23,732 bases of DNA from CAZBSE01 sp964561115 (GTDB lineage Bacteria > Actinomycetota > Humimicrobiia > Humimicrobiales > Humimicrobiaceae), in contig CAZLOE010000018.1 of assembly GCA_964561115.1 (NCBI GenBank), positions 1 through 23,732 on the forward strand, given 5' to 3'. Shown here piece after piece: positions 23,488 through 23,732 of the stretch. The first letter of the stretch is position 1. Each line of letters opens with the position of its first letter. Below the pieces are notes generated by a model, which saw only the letters and a program-made list of their open reading frames with translations, was not told where the DNA came from and made no database searches. The translations under genes and the position numbers were made by a program.

Positions 23488-23732
23488 GTGAAGAAAATAG
23501 TTTTATTACTTGTTATCGTATCATTAGTTGCAGTGTTTTCCCTATATGGATGCGATAAAGCAGAAGGAGCTGAAGAAGAAGTAGTAGCTGAAGAAGAGGA
23601 GGAAGTAGTAGCTGAAGAAGAGGAAGAAGGAGCAGGAGTAGCAATTCCTACAGATACTTTCTATTACGATCCTGATATAGCTGCTGCAATTCTTGCAGAG
23701 GCCGGATATGTCGACACCGATGGTGACGGTCT
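23488..23732 (+). CDS. Lipoprotein, probably ABC-transporter solute-binding protein, 3' end outside window
   Basis: The GTG at 23488 lies 7 bases after AGGAGG (23475-23480). The 81 visible residues start with a lipoprotein signal (KKIVLLLVIVSLVAVFSLYGC, about 2-22; lipobox LYGC, Cys22). An acidic linker with two copies of VVAEEEEE follows (about 32-48). After the linker come AIPTDTFYYDPDIAAAILAE and AGYVDTDGDGL. This last part resembles the DP..A..LL.EAGY.DTDGDG segment of family 5 (peptide/oligosaccharide) solute-binding proteins, though there it normally lies far into the protein. The downstream position after a LacI-type gene suggests a sugar or peptide uptake system. The family call is tentative because most of the gene is missing. 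Confidence 0.6.
   Translation, partial: MKKIVLLLVIVSLVAVFSLYGCDKAEGAEEEVVAEEEEEVVAEEEEEGAGVAIPTDTFYYDPDIAAAILAEAGYVDTDGDG

Noticed and set aside
1..23732. tRNA, rRNA, CRISPR arrays, insertion sequences or prophage genes
   Set aside because: None was seen; no spaced repeats, transposase motifs or cloverleaf-like sequences were found by reading either strand.

Overview
The window is a low-GC bacterial chromosome segment. Its left two-thirds, on the minus strand, is a nearly complete division and cell wall (dcw) cluster. Read in the direction of transcription it runs mraZ, rsmH, ftsL, ftsI, murE, murF, mraY, murD, ftsW, murG, murC, murB, ddl and ftsQ, and ftsQ runs off the left edge. MurE carries the DNPR motif of meso-diaminopimelate-adding enzymes, so the cell should make DAP-type peptidoglycan and divide with the FtsQ/L/W/I machinery. 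Genes abut or overlap by a few bases, as in one long operon. A sigma-A-like promoter with two 10-bp direct repeats just downstream precedes mraZ and fits MraZ autoregulation.

Upstream of that promoter, also on the minus strand, is a second operon: a FmdB-type zinc-ribbon protein, a start-less small membrane ORF, an acidic lipoprotein-like protein, xseA and xseB. It has its own sigma-A-like promoter. A small membrane-anchored protein of unknown function (18430-18858) is read divergently on the plus strand.

Next is a compact minus-strand operon of three genes: a calcineurin-like metallophosphoesterase, a cyclic 2,3-diphosphoglycerate synthetase homologue and a 2-phosphoglycerate kinase homologue. 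The last two are the two steps of the cyclic 2,3-diphosphoglycerate pathway known from thermophilic methanogens, so finding them next to a bacterial dcw cluster is the most notable metabolic feature here. A divergent LacI-family regulator follows on the plus strand. Its promoter is followed directly by a perfect 20-bp GC-rich palindrome. The right edge holds the start of a lipoprotein with an acidic linker, probably an ABC-transporter solute-binding protein.

The organism is bacterial: peptidoglycan genes, sigma-A-like promoters and Shine-Dalgarno sites. It is AT-rich and possibly an uncultured anaerobe, but the sequence alone does not place it in a phylum. A recurring oddity is that three reading frames with upstream Shine-Dalgarno-like sequences lack an ATG, GTG or TTG start (ftsQ, the ORF after fmdB, and a tiny ORF at 23362). 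AUU or AUA initiation is one possible explanation. Every gap over about 200 bases is described below.
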